A DNA stretch of 46,465 nucleotides from Prado023 sp039812125 (GCA_039812125.1 JBDHZV010000009.1:1-46465); one strand, 5' to 3'; shown: positions 7,727 through 15,846, counted from the first letter of the stretch. Made by a program: numbers and translations. The notes: generated by a model from the letters alone, not told the origin.

Positions 7727-8472
7727 GGTCCGACGGCAGGCAGGCCGACGCGCTGCGGGCGGTGTCGTTCCAGCGCGGATGGCTGGACCACGCGGAGGGC
7801 TCGTGCCTGGTGTCGTTCGGCGCCACGCGCGTGCTGTGCGCGGCGTCGTTCACGCCCGGTGTGCCGCGGTGGAAGAAGGGGCAGGGCACCGGCTGGGTGA
7901 CCGCGGAGTACGCGATGCTGCCCCGTGCCACCAGCACGCGCAGCGACCGGGAGTCGGTGCGTGGCCGCATCGGCGGGCGCACCCACGAGATCTCCCGGCT
8001 GGTGGGGCGGTCGTTGCGTGCGGTCATCGACGTCGCGGCCCTCGGTGAGAACACGATCGTGGTGGACTGCGACGTCCTGCAGGCGGACGGCGGGACCCGC
8101 ACGGCCGCGATCACCGGTGCCTACGTCGCCCTCGCCGACGCGATCGCCTGGGCGCGCGGCCAGGGGCATGTGCCGGCGGCCGCCCGACCGCTGCGCGACT
8201 CGGTCGCGGCGGTCAGCGTCGGTGTCGTCGACGGGCGTGCCTGCCTGGACCTGCACTACGACGACGACGTGCGCGCCGACACCGACATGAACGTCGTCAT
8301 GACGGGCGCGGGCGCGTTCGTCGAGGTCCAGGGCACTGCCGAGCGGGAGCCGTTCGACCGCAGGATGCTCGATGAGCTGCTCGACCTGGCGGCGCAGGGC
8401 TGCCAGCGGCTGGCCGGCCTGCAGTCCGACGCGCTGGCAGCGCCCCTGACCGGGGCCGGATCCCGCTCGTGA
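7723..8472 (+). CDS. rph: Ribonuclease PH
   Basis: Phosphorolytic 3'-5' exoribonuclease that trims tRNA 3' ends. It has the family N-terminus R.DGRQADALR.V.FQ, the conserved stretch GWVTAEYAMLPRATSTRSDRES, RGRIGGRTHEISRLVGRSLRA, DCDVLQADGGTRTAAITGA and the DMNVVMTG.G.FVEVQGTAE core. 249 residues, slightly longer than average. The GTG start overlaps the preceding stop (GTGA) and the end overlaps rdgB in the same way, so the three genes are translationally coupled. Confidence 0.96.
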   Translation: MRSDGRQADALRAVSFQRGWLDHAEGSCLVSFGATRVLCAASFTPGVPRWKKGQGTGWVTAEYAMLPRATSTRSDRESVRGRIGGRTHEISRLVGRSLRAVIDVAALGENTIVVDCDVLQADGGTRTAAITGAYVALADAIAWARGQGHVPAAARPLRDSVAAVSVGVVDGRACLDLHYDDDVRADTDMNVVMTGAGAFVEVQGTAEREPFDRRMLDELLDLAAQGCQRLAGLQSDALAAPLTGAGSRS

Positions 8473-9098
8473 GCCGGAAGGTGGTGCTGGCCACGCGCAA
8501 CGCGGGCAAGGTCGCCGAGCTTCGCCGGATCATCGAGGATGCCGGCCTGGCCGTCGAGCTCGTCGGGGCGGACAGCTTCGCCGCCCTGCCCGACGTCGAC
8601 GAGACCGGGACGACGTTCGCGGCCAACGCGATCCTCAAGGCCCGGGCAGCGGCTGCCTACACCGGGCTGCCGGCGATCGCCGACGACTCCGGGCTGTGCG
8701 TGGACGCCCTGAACGGCATGCCCGGGATCCTGTCCGCCCGATGGGCAGGTCGGCACGGCGACGACGGGGCCAACCTCGACCTCGTGCTCGCCCAGCTCGC
8801 CGACACCCCCGACGAGCGCCGCGGCGCGCACTTCTTCTGCGCAGCGGCGCTCGCCCTCCCGCCCGGTCACCATGGGCTCGCCGGTGAGGTCCGGGTGGTC
8901 GAGGGTGAGCTGGACGGCGCGCTGCTGCGCGAGCGCCGGGGGACCGGCGGCTTCGGGTACGACCCGATCTTCCTGCCCTACGGCTCGGCCCTGACCACGG
9001 CCGAGATGACCCCCGAGGCCAAGGACTCGATCAGCCACCGGGGCCAGGCGTTCCGCGCCCTGGTGCCGGTGCTGGGCACGCTGCTCGGGCTGGACTGA
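8469..9098 (+). CDS. rdgB: RdgB/HAM1 family XTP/dITP pyrophosphatase
   Basis: Hydrolyses non-canonical purine triphosphates (XTP, dITP, ITP) to monophosphates and keeps them out of DNA. Motifs: TRNAGKVAEL at the N-terminus, ADDSGLCVDALNGMPGILSARWAG, GGFGYDPIFLP and the C-terminal SHRGQAFRAL. 209 residues, a normal length. The GTG start overlaps the rph stop by four bases. Last gene of the MBL-rph-rdgB operon. Confidence 0.95.
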   Translation: MSRKVVLATRNAGKVAELRRIIEDAGLAVELVGADSFAALPDVDETGTTFAANAILKARAAAAYTGLPAIADDSGLCVDALNGMPGILSARWAGRHGDDGANLDLVLAQLADTPDERRGAHFFCAAALALPPGHHGLAGEVRVVEGELDGALLRERRGTGGFGYDPIFLPYGSALTTAEMTPEAKDSISHRGQAFRALVPVLGTLLGLD

Positions 9099-9120
9099 CC
9101 GGTCCGGCCGGCCGACGGTT

Positions 9121-9142
9121 CCGGTCGGGCCCGAGCGACCGG
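9121..9142. terminator. Possible terminator between convergent rdgB and padR
   Basis: Arms CCGGTCG (9121-9127) and CGACCGG (9136-9142) around an 8-base loop; no T-run. Confidence 0.35.
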
Positions 9143-9179
9143 CCGCGCGGGACTCCGGTGGGACGGGCGTCGGGCCCGG

Positions 9180-9794
9180 CTACCGGGTCGGGGAGTCGGG
9201 GCCCTCGGCGAGCAGCAGGTACAGCGAGCGGCGGGCCTCGGCCAGCACGGCGGCGGCCGATACCACCTGGGCGTCACTGCCGGTGCGTGCCACCTGGCGC
9301 ACGGCACCGTGGAGCTGCTCGACCAGGTCGCGCAGGTCCGGTCGGTCGGAGTCGCCGCGCGACGCGGCGAACGGGTCGCTCCCGCCGGTGGCGCCCAGGG
9401 CGTCCCGGCCGGCGGCGGTGAGGGCGACGACCTTGCGGCCGTGCTCGGCGGCCACGGTGACCAGGCCCTCGTCCTCCAGCTGGTTGATGGCCGGGTAGAT
9501 GGCGCCCGGGCTCGGGCTCCAGCGCCCGGAGGTGCGCTCCGCGATGGCCTGCATGAGCTCGTAGCCGTGCATCGGCCGGTCGGCCAGCAGGGTCAGGATC
9601 GCCAGGCGGACGTCGCCGCGAGGGGCGCGCCCGCGGCGGCCGCGACCCGGTCCGCGACCGGGGCCGTGCCCCGGCCCGTGCCCGGCCCAGCCGGGACCGG
9701 CCTGCAGGTGGGGACCGTCGCCGGGGCCGTCGAAGCCCTCGGTGGGGTGGTGGAATCGGTGACGAGCGGGATGCTCGTGGTGGGGTTTCCTCAT
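9180..9794 (-). CDS. PadR-family transcriptional regulator with His/Gly-rich N-terminus
   Basis: DNA-binding repressor of the PadR winged-helix family. The 204-residue product begins with about 65 residues of His/Gly/Pro/Arg-rich low-complexity sequence (repeats such as GPGHGPGRGPGRG). The PadR domain follows (DVRLAILTLLADRPMHGYELMQAIAERTSGRWSPSPGAIYPAINQLEDEGLV) and then a helical dimerisation tail. The start at 9794 (MRKPHHE) has GGAGA upstream and leaves the palindrome 9811-9846 in the promoter, pointing to autoregulation. The His-rich head might bind metal, but this is inference. The neighbouring target is unclear because the adjacent dehydrogenase is broken. Confidence 0.85.
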   Translation of the reverse strand: MRKPHHEHPARHRFHHPTEGFDGPGDGPHLQAGPGWAGHGPGHGPGRGPGRGRRGRAPRGDVRLAILTLLADRPMHGYELMQAIAERTSGRWSPSPGAIYPAINQLEDEGLVTVAAEHGRKVVALTAAGRDALGATGGSDPFAASRGDSDRPDLRDLVEQLHGAVRQVARTGSDAQVVSAAAVLAEARRSLYLLLAEGPDSPTR

Positions 9795-9810
9795 CAGGAT
9801 CTCCTCTCTA

Positions 9811-9846
9811 GGGATGACAGTAACGATATATCGCGACTGTGATCCC
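9811..9846. promoter_or_regulatory. 36-bp near-perfect palindrome, probable PadR operator
   Basis: Symmetric around CGATATATCG (9824-9833). The next arms are ACAGT (9817-9821) and ACTGT (9836-9840), and the outer arms GGGAT (9811-9815) and ATCCC (9842-9846). Only three base pairs of 18 fail. AT-rich cores such as GATATATC are typical of PadR sites. It begins 16 bases upstream of the padR start codon. Confidence 0.65.
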
Positions 9847-9862
9847 GTCAATCCTGCTCCCG

Positions 9863-10386
9863 CTATCGCAGCAGAGAGGCGCCCCCGTCGACCACGAGCG
9901 CGATGCCGGACACATGACGGCTCAGGTCACTGGCCAGGAACAGGCACACGTCGGCGACCTCTGCGGGGCCGGCGTGCCCCTCGTGCACCGCCGGGCTGCC
10001 CGAGGGAAGCCGCACGTCGATGCCCAGCGACTCGGTGTCCCGGCGCGTCGTCGCGGCGTCGATGTCGGTGTCGATCGCGCCCGGGCACACCGCGTTGCAC
10101 CGGATCCCGTGGCGTCCGACCTCCAGGGCGACGACCTTCATGAGGGCGACCTGCCCGGCCTTGGAGCTGGCGTAGGCGCTGGTGCCGGGCGTGGAGAACG
10201 TCCGGGTGCCGTTCACGCTGCTCGTGATGATGATGCTGCCCCCGCCGGTGCGCTTGAGGTGCGGGATGGTGGCCCGCAGCGTCAGCCAGGTGCCGGTCAG
10301 GCCCCCTCCTGGGCCAGTCGCAGCGCCGTGGCCCGTCCGATTCCGCTCGTGGCGCCCGTCACGAGCGCGACCCGACCCCGCAGCAT
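9863..10386 (-). pseudogene. Short-chain dehydrogenase/reductase, broken by an internal deletion
   Basis: The N-terminal part (ATG at 10386, GGGGAGGAC ribosome site) encodes the Rossmann start MLRGRVALVTGATSGIGRA and 29 codons in all, then hits TGA at 10297-10299. In another frame the sequence resumes at the point expected about 65-70 residues later: LTGTWLTLRATIPHLKRTGGGSIIITSS, the catalytic YASSK, NAVCPGAIDTD and the normal end VSGIALVVDGGAS. So roughly 200 bases, not a multiple of three, are missing around 10300. All remaining sequence is well preserved, suggesting a recent event or an assembly error. An initiation at the ATG at 10216 would give only the C-terminal half without cofactor-binding motif. 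Confidence 0.85.
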
Positions 10387-10451
10387 GTCCTCCCCCTACC
10401 CGGCCGAGCAGGCGCCAGTCGGGCGCGGGCGCTGGGATCGCGGCTGGGGCC

Positions 10452-11447
10452 TCAGCTCTCGGCCAGCTCCTCGGGGACCGCGATCACGTCCACCATGGCC
10501 TCGCCGCGCAGGACGGTGAGCGGGAAGCGGGTGCCGATCGCGTCGGCGAACAGCAGCCGCTGCAGGCCCTGGGCGTCGTTCAGGTCGCGCCCGGCAGCGC
10601 CGAGGAGCAGGTCCCCGGCACGCAGCCCGGCGACCGCGGCGGGGCTGCCGGCCACCACGTCGACGACCCGCAGCGCCGTGGTGCGTCCCAGCCGCTCGTG
10701 CTGGCGGGCAGGGACCGGACTGGGTGCGGTCACCAGCCCGAGGTAGGCCCGGCGGACCCTCCCGTCGGCGACCAGGGACTGGATGATCCGCCGGGTGGTC
10801 GTGTTGATCGGCACCGCCAGTCCGAGCCCGGCACCGGCGACCGCGGTGTTGATCCCGACGACCAGGGCCCGGCCGTCGGCCAGGGCGCCCCCGGAGTTGC
10901 CGGGGTTGAGGGCGGCATCGGTCTGGATCACGTCCTCGATGATCCGGGTCGCCCGCCCGGAATGCGCCGGGATCGCCCGGCCCAGGCCGCTGACCACGCC
11001 CACGGACACCGACCCCGCGAAGCCGAAGGGGTTGCCGACGGCCACGACGAGTTGGCCCACGACCAGCGCGTCGGCGTCGCCGAAGCGCGCCGCGGACGGC
11101 GTCCCTCCCCTGGCGCGCAGCACCGCGAGGTCCGAGAGCGGGTCGCGGCCGACGACATCGACGGCGCAGTCGGTGCCGTCCGGGAATGCGGCGGTGCCCC
11201 CGCGGGCCCCGGCCACGACATGGGCGTTGGTGACCAGGTACCCGTCGTCGGTGAGCATGACGGCGGACCCGGTCCCGCTGCGACGCGGACCGCGCATCTC
11301 CACAGCCGCCACGTGGGGACCGACGGCGGCCGCGACCCGCGCGACGGTGGCGCTGAACCCGTCGAGGGACTGCCCGCCGGGCGCCTGCGGGTCATGCCGG
11401 TCCAGCGGGTCGGTGGGGTCCGACGGGTCGGGGCGAGCGGCAGCCAT
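10452..11447 (-). CDS. HtrA/DegP-like trypsin-type serine protease with PDZ domain
   Basis: Serine protease with the complete triad: His76 in VTNAHVV, Asp106 in LSDLAVL, Ser185 in NPGNSGG. A PDZ domain occupies about residues 235-320 (AYLGLV...VAGSPAAVAGLRAGDLLLGAAG). The 331-residue product starts with about 30 polar, Asp/Pro-rich residues and shows no signal peptide or membrane anchor, unlike most actinobacterial HtrA proteins, which carry a transmembrane segment. It might therefore act in the cytoplasm or leave by another route. The start is the ATG at 11447; no in-frame extension with a hydrophobic segment is apparent. It follows the secreted-protein gene on the same strand (59-base gap). 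Confidence 0.87.
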   Translation of the reverse strand: MAAARPDPSDPTDPLDRHDPQAPGGQSLDGFSATVARVAAAVGPHVAAVEMRGPRRSGTGSAVMLTDDGYLVTNAHVVAGARGGTAAFPDGTDCAVDVVGRDPLSDLAVLRARGGTPSAARFGDADALVVGQLVVAVGNPFGFAGSVSVGVVSGLGRAIPAHSGRATRIIEDVIQTDAALNPGNSGGALADGRALVVGINTAVAGAGLGLAVPINTTTRRIIQSLVADGRVRRAYLGLVTAPSPVPARQHERLGRTTALRVVDVVAGSPAAVAGLRAGDLLLGAAGRDLNDAQGLQRLLFADAIGTRFPLTVLRGEAMVDVIAVPEELAES

Positions 11448-11506
11448 GCCCCCTCAACGTCGGGCGGCGGCCCGGCACTCCCGGGTTCGCGGTGGGCGGA
11501 TCGGCC

Positions 11507-12235
11507 TCAGAGGCCCTTGGCGACGGCCCCGCGGGCCAGGGACTGCAGGTAGGCCAGCGAGGGGTACCGGGGGAAGCGCGCGCTGGGCGTCCCGTCAGCC
11601 CAGTCCAGTTCGGCATTGCCCACCCTGCCCAGCTCCACCCAGACCACCCGCCGGCCGGAGGTTGCGATGACGTCACGCCACGAGCCGGCGTGGGTGGCCC
11701 GCAGGTGGTAGCGCCAGGTGAACTGCCGGCCGGGGACGTCGACGTTGCGGGTGGCCGCCTGGCCGCTCACCCGCGGGTTGAGCCCCTCGCACACGAGCGT
11801 GTAGTGCGACGTGGCGCGCACCGACGCGACAGCGCGGGAATAGGCGGCCCGGGCCCGGGCCCGGCTGGCGTACTCCAGCACCAGCGTGCGGCCCTCGAGG
11901 TGCCAGGAGGCCCCCGGGACCCGGTAGCTGAAGAACTGGGTGCGGCTGCGCGTGGCCGGGTACACGCGCGCGGCCGTGGCCTCCGGCCTGCCGGCCGTCG
12001 CGCAGTCAGGATCCGGGCCCGGCGACGTGTCGGTCGGGGCGAGCGCGTAGTCGGTGAGCGGGCGGGCGAGGTCCAGCCGGTCCCTGATCTGCGTCCTGGT
12101 CAGGAAGTCCGACCGGGTGATGGCCGCGTGCGGCGCCGCGACTCCGGGTGCTGCCGCAGCCTGCTGGGCGGCGGCGCTCGGCACCACCAGGGTGAGGCTG
12201 ACCAGGGCGGGGGCGACCATTCGCGGGATCCGCAC
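11507..12235 (-). CDS. Secreted protein of unknown function
   Basis: 242 residues with a signal peptide (about 1-29: MRIPRMVAPALVSLTLVVPSAAA). The mature part is beta-rich with two cysteines (DPDCATAG and LVCEGLN) that could form a disulfide. The RTLVLEYASRARARAAYSRAVASV segment is reminiscent of actinobacterial secreted lipoprotein-like domains (PknH sensor-like), but I cannot assign a family. The GTG start at 12235 has an internal ATG alternative at residue 6. Same strand as the HtrA-like gene downstream. Confidence 0.72.
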   Translation of the reverse strand: MRIPRMVAPALVSLTLVVPSAAAQQAAAAPGVAAPHAAITRSDFLTRTQIRDRLDLARPLTDYALAPTDTSPGPDPDCATAGRPEATAARVYPATRSRTQFFSYRVPGASWHLEGRTLVLEYASRARARAAYSRAVASVRATSHYTLVCEGLNPRVSGQAATRNVDVPGRQFTWRYHLRATHAGSWRDVIATSGRRVVWVELGRVGNAELDWADGTPSARFPRYPSLAYLQSLARGAVAKGL

Positions 12236-12324
12236 GCGCGGAGGCTACTGCGCCCGGCCGGCAACCGCGAGGTCCCTGTCCGGGGGACACCCGGCCGGGG
12301 CGCGGCCGGAGGTTGCCTCGTCCG

Positions 12325-12407
12325 TGCGGGTGGCGGGACTCGAACCCGCACGTCGCGTGGACACAGGAACCTAAATCCTGCGCGTCTGCCAGTTCCGCCA
12401 CACCCGC
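12325..12407 (-). tRNA. tRNA-Leu (anticodon UAG)
   Basis: Full cloverleaf on the minus strand: acceptor GCGGGTG pairs with CACCCGC, D-arm GCGGAACTGGCAGACGC, anticodon stem CAGGA/TCCTG with loop TTTAGGT (anticodon TAG), a long class II variable arm, T-loop TTCGAGT and discriminator A. The 3' CCA is not encoded. Confidence 0.95.
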
Positions 12408-12488
12408 CGCAGGCCCATTCTGGCAGCCGGCCCCGACGGTCCTGCGCCGCATCCGGGTTCGGACCTGGTGGGGTGGTTGGATGGGGGC

Positions 12489-12947
12489 ATGCAGGTCTCC
12501 GCCCGCGTCGACTACGGCATGCGCGCATTGCTGGAGCTGGCGGGACGCGGTGCCGACGACCTGGTCACCGCCGAGGAGCTGGCACGAAGCCAGGAGGTCC
12601 CGGAGAAGTTCCTCGAGGGCATCCTCACCCAACTGCGCCGGGCGGGTCTCGTGGTCAGCAAGCGGGGGGCTGACGGCGGGTTCCGGCTCGGTCGCCCTGC
12701 CGAGCGGATCACCGTGGCCGACGTCTTCCGGGCCCTCGACGGCCCGATCGCGGCGGTCCGCGGGCTGGCACCCGAGGACCTCGAGTACTCCGGCGCCGCC
12801 GAGAACCTGCGCGACGTCTGGGTCGCGACCCGGGCCGCCCTCCGCTCGGTCCTGGAGGAGGTCAGCCTTGCCGACGTGGTCGCCGGGCGCCTTCCCGAGC
12901 ATGCCGTCGCGCTGCTGTCGCGGCCCGGTGCCTGGTCACGGCGGTAG
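12489..12947 (+). CDS. Rrf2-family transcriptional regulator lacking cysteines
   Basis: Winged-helix regulator. The 152-residue product starts with the family signature MQVSARVDYGMRALLELA and continues with VTAEELARSQEVPEKFLEGILTQLRRAGLVVSKRGADGGFRLGRP. IscR, NsrR and similar members bind an Fe-S cluster through three cysteines, but this protein has no cysteine at all, so it should sense by other means. The start at 12489 gives the canonical N-terminus; an upstream in-frame start at 12468 is possible. It is divergent from tRNA-Leu. Confidence 0.85.
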   Translation: MQVSARVDYGMRALLELAGRGADDLVTAEELARSQEVPEKFLEGILTQLRRAGLVVSKRGADGGFRLGRPAERITVADVFRALDGPIAAVRGLAPEDLEYSGAAENLRDVWVATRAALRSVLEEVSLADVVAGRLPEHAVALLSRPGAWSRR

Positions 12948-12952
12948 CGCAG

Positions 12953-13519
12953 CTACTCGCTGACCAGCTCCTCGTGCTGCGGGCAGATCGCCGTGACCGC
13001 GGCCGCCACCAGCGCCCCGGACTCGTCCTGCGAGTAGCCCTCGTCCTCGAGCAGCGCGTTGGTCCGCGACAGGGCGACGTCGTCGTCCCAGGCCACGCAC
13101 AACCCGGCGCCGACCCGCACGAGCCGGGCGTCGGACTGCTCGTCGCGCAGGTCCGGTGCATACATGTCCAGCGCGCGCAGGAAGCCGGAGCGCCGTGCCG
13201 CGTTCGGGACCGGTGCCTGCGCACCGAGCCGGGACCGGCTCGGGGTGGGGGACGCGGTCGGTGTGCGGCTGCTGGCGGTGGCCGTCGAACGGGTGGACGC
13301 CGAGGGGGCGGACCCGGTCGCGCTGGGTGTGGCCCCGGCCGTCACGCTCGCGCTCGCGGACCCGGTGCCACCCGCTGACGCCGCGGACGAGGTGGGCGAC
13401 CCCGTGCTGGCGCTCGACGGGTCGCTGGCCGCGGTCGGGCTGCTCGCGCCGGCGTCCGTGGCGCCCCCACAGCCGGCCAGCAGCAGGAGGGTGGCAGCGA
13501 CGAGCGCCGGGTGCTTCAC
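12953..13519 (-). CDS. DUF732 domain lipoprotein
   Basis: Exported lipoprotein of 188 residues. Lipobox LLLAGC with Cys at residue 17, then a long Ser/Thr/Ala/Pro-rich linker (about 20-100), then a DUF732-type helical domain with two cysteines (AGLCVAWDDD and AAVTAICPQHEEL) that probably form a disulfide. DUF732 proteins are common in actinobacteria and of unknown function. The GTG start at 13519 overlaps the bcp stop by four bases (GTGA), so it is co-translated with bcp. Confidence 0.8.
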   Translation of the reverse strand: MKHPALVAATLLLLAGCGGATDAGASSPTAASDPSSASTGSPTSSAASAGGTGSASASVTAGATPSATGSAPSASTRSTATASSRTPTASPTPSRSRLGAQAPVPNAARRSGFLRALDMYAPDLRDEQSDARLVRVGAGLCVAWDDDVALSRTNALLEDEGYSQDESGALVAAAVTAICPQHEELVSE

Positions 13520-13983
13520 AGCCCCAGCTCGCCGCGCAGCTTCGCGACGTGGCCCTTCGCGCGGACGTTGTACAGCGCCCGCTCGATGCTGCCGTCGGGG
13601 CCGATCACGAACGTCGAGCGGATGACCCCGGTCACCACCTTGCCGTACATGGTCTTCTCCCCGTAGGCGCCGTACGCCGTCAGCGTCGTCCGGTCGGGAT
13701 CGCTGACCAGTGGGAAGGTGAGGTTGTCGTGCTCGCGGAACCTGGCCAGCTTCGCAGGGGTGTCCGGGGAGATGCCCACGACGGTGATCCCGGCGGCCGC
13801 GAGGGCATCGAGGGAGTCGCGGAAGTCGCACGCCTGGGTGGTGCACCCGGGCGTCATCGCGGCTGGGTACGCGTACAGCACCACTCGCTGGCCGCGCAGG
13901 TCTGCCAGGCGGACCCGCCCGCCCTGGTCGTCGGGCAGGTCGAAGTCGGGGGCGGCATCGCCGGGCTCGAGTCGGACGGTCAT
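13516..13983 (-). CDS. bcp: Peroxiredoxin, BCP/PrxQ type
   Basis: Thiol peroxidase that reduces hydrogen peroxide and organic peroxides. Thioredoxin fold of 155 residues with the peroxidatic Cys47 and a second Cys52 five residues on (TPGCTTQACDFRD), the spacing seen in PrxQ enzymes. Start ATG at 13983 with GGAGG upstream. A -10 box TACGCT lies at 14013-14018 on the minus strand. The lipoprotein gene is coupled downstream; a redox link between the two is only suggested by position. Confidence 0.94.
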   Translation of the reverse strand: MTVRLEPGDAAPDFDLPDDQGGRVRLADLRGQRVVLYAYPAAMTPGCTTQACDFRDSLDALAAAGITVVGISPDTPAKLARFREHDNLTFPLVSDPDRTTLTAYGAYGEKTMYGKVVTGVIRSTFVIGPDGSIERALYNVRAKGHVAKLRGELGL

Positions 13984-14085
13984 CGGTACCTCCTCGTCGG
14001 GTGTGCGCGCCGAGCGTATCCCGACATGGCGGGGCCGGTCGCCGCCCGCGTAAGGTGGGGCCGACCCAGCGGGCAGGAGGATGCG

Positions 14086-14469
14086 GTGCCAGGATCGAAG
14101 TCGGGCCAGAAGGCCCCCGAGCGCACCCCCGACCAGATCGAGTCCGATCTGACCGGGACGCGCGACCGGTTGGTGGACACCATCGCCCAGCTCGAGGACC
14201 GCCTGAACCCCCAGAAGCTCATCAATCGCCAGCGTCAGCGCGTGGTCGACTTCTACGTCTCGGACGCCGGCCCGCGCTGGGACCATGTCGCGATGACGGT
14301 CGCAGCGGTCGGGGCGGGTCTCATCGGCATCCGGCTGGCCACCCGTGCGGTGCACTGGGCGATGGCGGCCCCGCCGCCCCCGCCGCTGCCCGAGGGCGTG
14401 GTGTTCATCCCCGTGCCCCGCGAGCACCTCGCGGCGCTGCAGGACCTGCCTGCCCTGCCCGCTGCCTGA
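14086..14469 (+). CDS. DUF3618 domain-containing membrane protein
   Basis: 127-residue protein with the DUF3618 pattern PDQIESDLTGTRDRLVDTIAQLEDRLNPQKL (about residues 14-45), followed by a hydrophobic stretch AMTVAAVGAGLIGIRLATRAV (about 68-90) and a proline-rich tail. Such proteins are small membrane-associated actinobacterial proteins of unknown role. The GTG start at 14086 has AGGAGG five bases upstream; a -10-like TAAGGT lies at 14051-14056. Divergent from bcp. Confidence 0.82.
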   Translation: MPGSKSGQKAPERTPDQIESDLTGTRDRLVDTIAQLEDRLNPQKLINRQRQRVVDFYVSDAGPRWDHVAMTVAAVGAGLIGIRLATRAVHWAMAAPPPPPLPEGVVFIPVPREHLAALQDLPALPAA

Positions 14470-14560
14470 GGAGGGGCGCTGCCGGAGGGGCCGGCTCGGC
14501 TGGGCGCTGACGTGGCCTGCCGGGGACGGCGCCAGCGTGGGCGCGCCCGGTCGGGGCCTC

Positions 14561-15085
14561 TCAGTCGTCGGCGTCGTCGACCAGGTCGGGGAGCTCGCCC
14601 GTCGGCGACTCCGCGCGGGGAGCCGTGACCAGCTTGGCGATGTGACGCCCCGCCAGCAGGGTCGGGCCGATCGTGCCCACCGCGAGCCCGACGATCGTCA
14701 GCGTCGCGATCGATCCGGCGACGAGCGCGTTGTCGACCAGCAGGTCGGCATCGCCGGGCCGTGCCGGCGAGGTCAGCAGCAGGATGTCGCGCAGGGCGGT
14801 GAACATGTACGTCCCCGGGATCAGCGGGATCACCGGTGCGAAGCCGTAGATGGGCGTCGCCTGGTTCATCCGGGGGGCCACCACGGCCGCGGTCACCCCC
14901 ACGAAGGTCGCGGCCATGAAGCTCGACCCCGGCAGGCCCATGCCCAGGTGCTGGAAGATGGTGCGGACCAGGTGCGCCCCGATCGCCAGCAGGACGATGC
15001 CGGGCAGCGTCCTGCGCGGCACCGAGAAGATCATGGCGAAGCCGAGCACCGCCAGGCCCGCCCACAGCGACATGAACCAGGTCAT
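14561..15085 (-). CDS. Threonine/serine exporter subunit (DUF3815/ThrE C-terminal type)
   Basis: Integral membrane protein of 174 residues with about five hydrophobic segments, including FMSLWAGLAVLGFAMIFSV, a PGSSFMAATFVGVTAAVVAPRMN segment and APVIPLIPGTYMF typical of the C-terminal half of ThrE-type exporters. Its start overlaps the stop of the larger subunit gene (ATGA, 15082-15085). In Corynebacterium ThrE the two parts are fused; here they are separate and presumably form one transporter. The substrate is inferred from the family. Confidence 0.85.
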   Translation of the reverse strand: MTWFMSLWAGLAVLGFAMIFSVPRRTLPGIVLLAIGAHLVRTIFQHLGMGLPGSSFMAATFVGVTAAVVAPRMNQATPIYGFAPVIPLIPGTYMFTALRDILLLTSPARPGDADLLVDNALVAGSIATLTIVGLAVGTIGPTLLAGRHIAKLVTAPRAESPTGELPDLVDDADD

Positions 15086-15846
15086 GACAGCGCCCCCACG
15101 AGCTCGACGGCCACACCGAGCCCGACGGCGGCCGACCCGATGATCACCGCGCTCATCGCCAGCTTCACCATCCCGTTCAGGTAGTGCGCCGTGAGCAGGT
15201 CAGCCGTGCCGTTGAGCATCGGGACCCCCGGCACCAGGTACAGCGTCGACGCGGCCAGGGCGGGGGTCGACTCCGCGCCCAGTGACATCGCGGCCGCGCC
15301 GCCGGCCACGATCAGCGCCGAGGTGAACGCGGCCAGCGTGACTGAGACGAACGGCTTCTGGTGGCGGCTGGTCAGCAGGTGGCGGACCCACGCCCCGGCC
15401 CAGCCGCCCATGAAGGTCAGCCCGACCGCCAGCGCGGTGCCGTGGAACAGGGCCGCGAACGCCGCGCTGGACCCGCCGAGCGCCAGCATCACCATCCACA
15501 CCGGGTACACCCGCCCGGAGCTGCGGATCAGCGCCAGCCTCGACCGGATCTGCGCCGGCGTCAGCCCGTGGGTCTCGGTGTCGGCGACCAGATGCTTGAC
15601 CTGGGTCAGCGTGCTGAAGTTGATCCCGAAGTGCACGGCGTGGCGGCCCGCGGTCAGCTTCTGGCCGTCCGCGGCCACGGTCAGGGCCACGTTGATGGAC
15701 GAGATCGCGGCGTAGCACTCCTGGGCTCCGAGAGCGGTGGCCATGCGCTCCATCGAGTCCACGGTCCGGGTGGTGTGACCCCCGGACAGCTGGACGAGCT
15801 CCCCGACCTCCAGCGCGAGGTCGAGAGCGTCGGCGAGGTCGGTCAT
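15082..15846 (-). CDS. Threonine/serine exporter subunit (ThrE/DUF1212 type)
   Basis: 254 residues. The N-terminal hydrophilic domain (about 1-120) has the family pattern LALEVGELVQLSGGHTTRTVDSMERMA and the middle AISSINVALTV; it is followed by about five membrane segments with LVPGVPMLNG near the C-terminus, where conserved residues of this family lie. The ATG at 15846 is preceded by seven bases and a -10 box, so the message is probably leaderless. Transcribed together with the smaller subunit and divergently from the GroES-like gene only 31 bases away. Confidence 0.87.
   Translation of the reverse strand: MTDLADALDLALEVGELVQLSGGHTTRTVDSMERMATALGAQECYAAISSINVALTVAADGQKLTAGRHAVHFGINFSTLTQVKHLVADTETHGLTPAQIRSRLALIRSSGRVYPVWMVMLALGGSSAAFAALFHGTALAVGLTFMGGWAGAWVRHLLTSRHQKPFVSVTLAAFTSALIVAGGAAAMSLGAESTPALAASTLYLVPGVPMLNGTADLLTAHYLNGMVKLAMSAVIIGSAAVGLGVAVELVGALS

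Noticed and set aside
10182..11552. 456-codon plus-strand open frame over the HtrA and dehydrogenase region
   Set aside because: Antisense to the well-supported HtrA gene and without recognisable domains.
13156..14085. Upstream extension of the DUF3618 frame by 310 codons
   Set aside because: Antisense to bcp and the lipoprotein gene; the GTG at 14086 has the ribosome site and family N-terminus.
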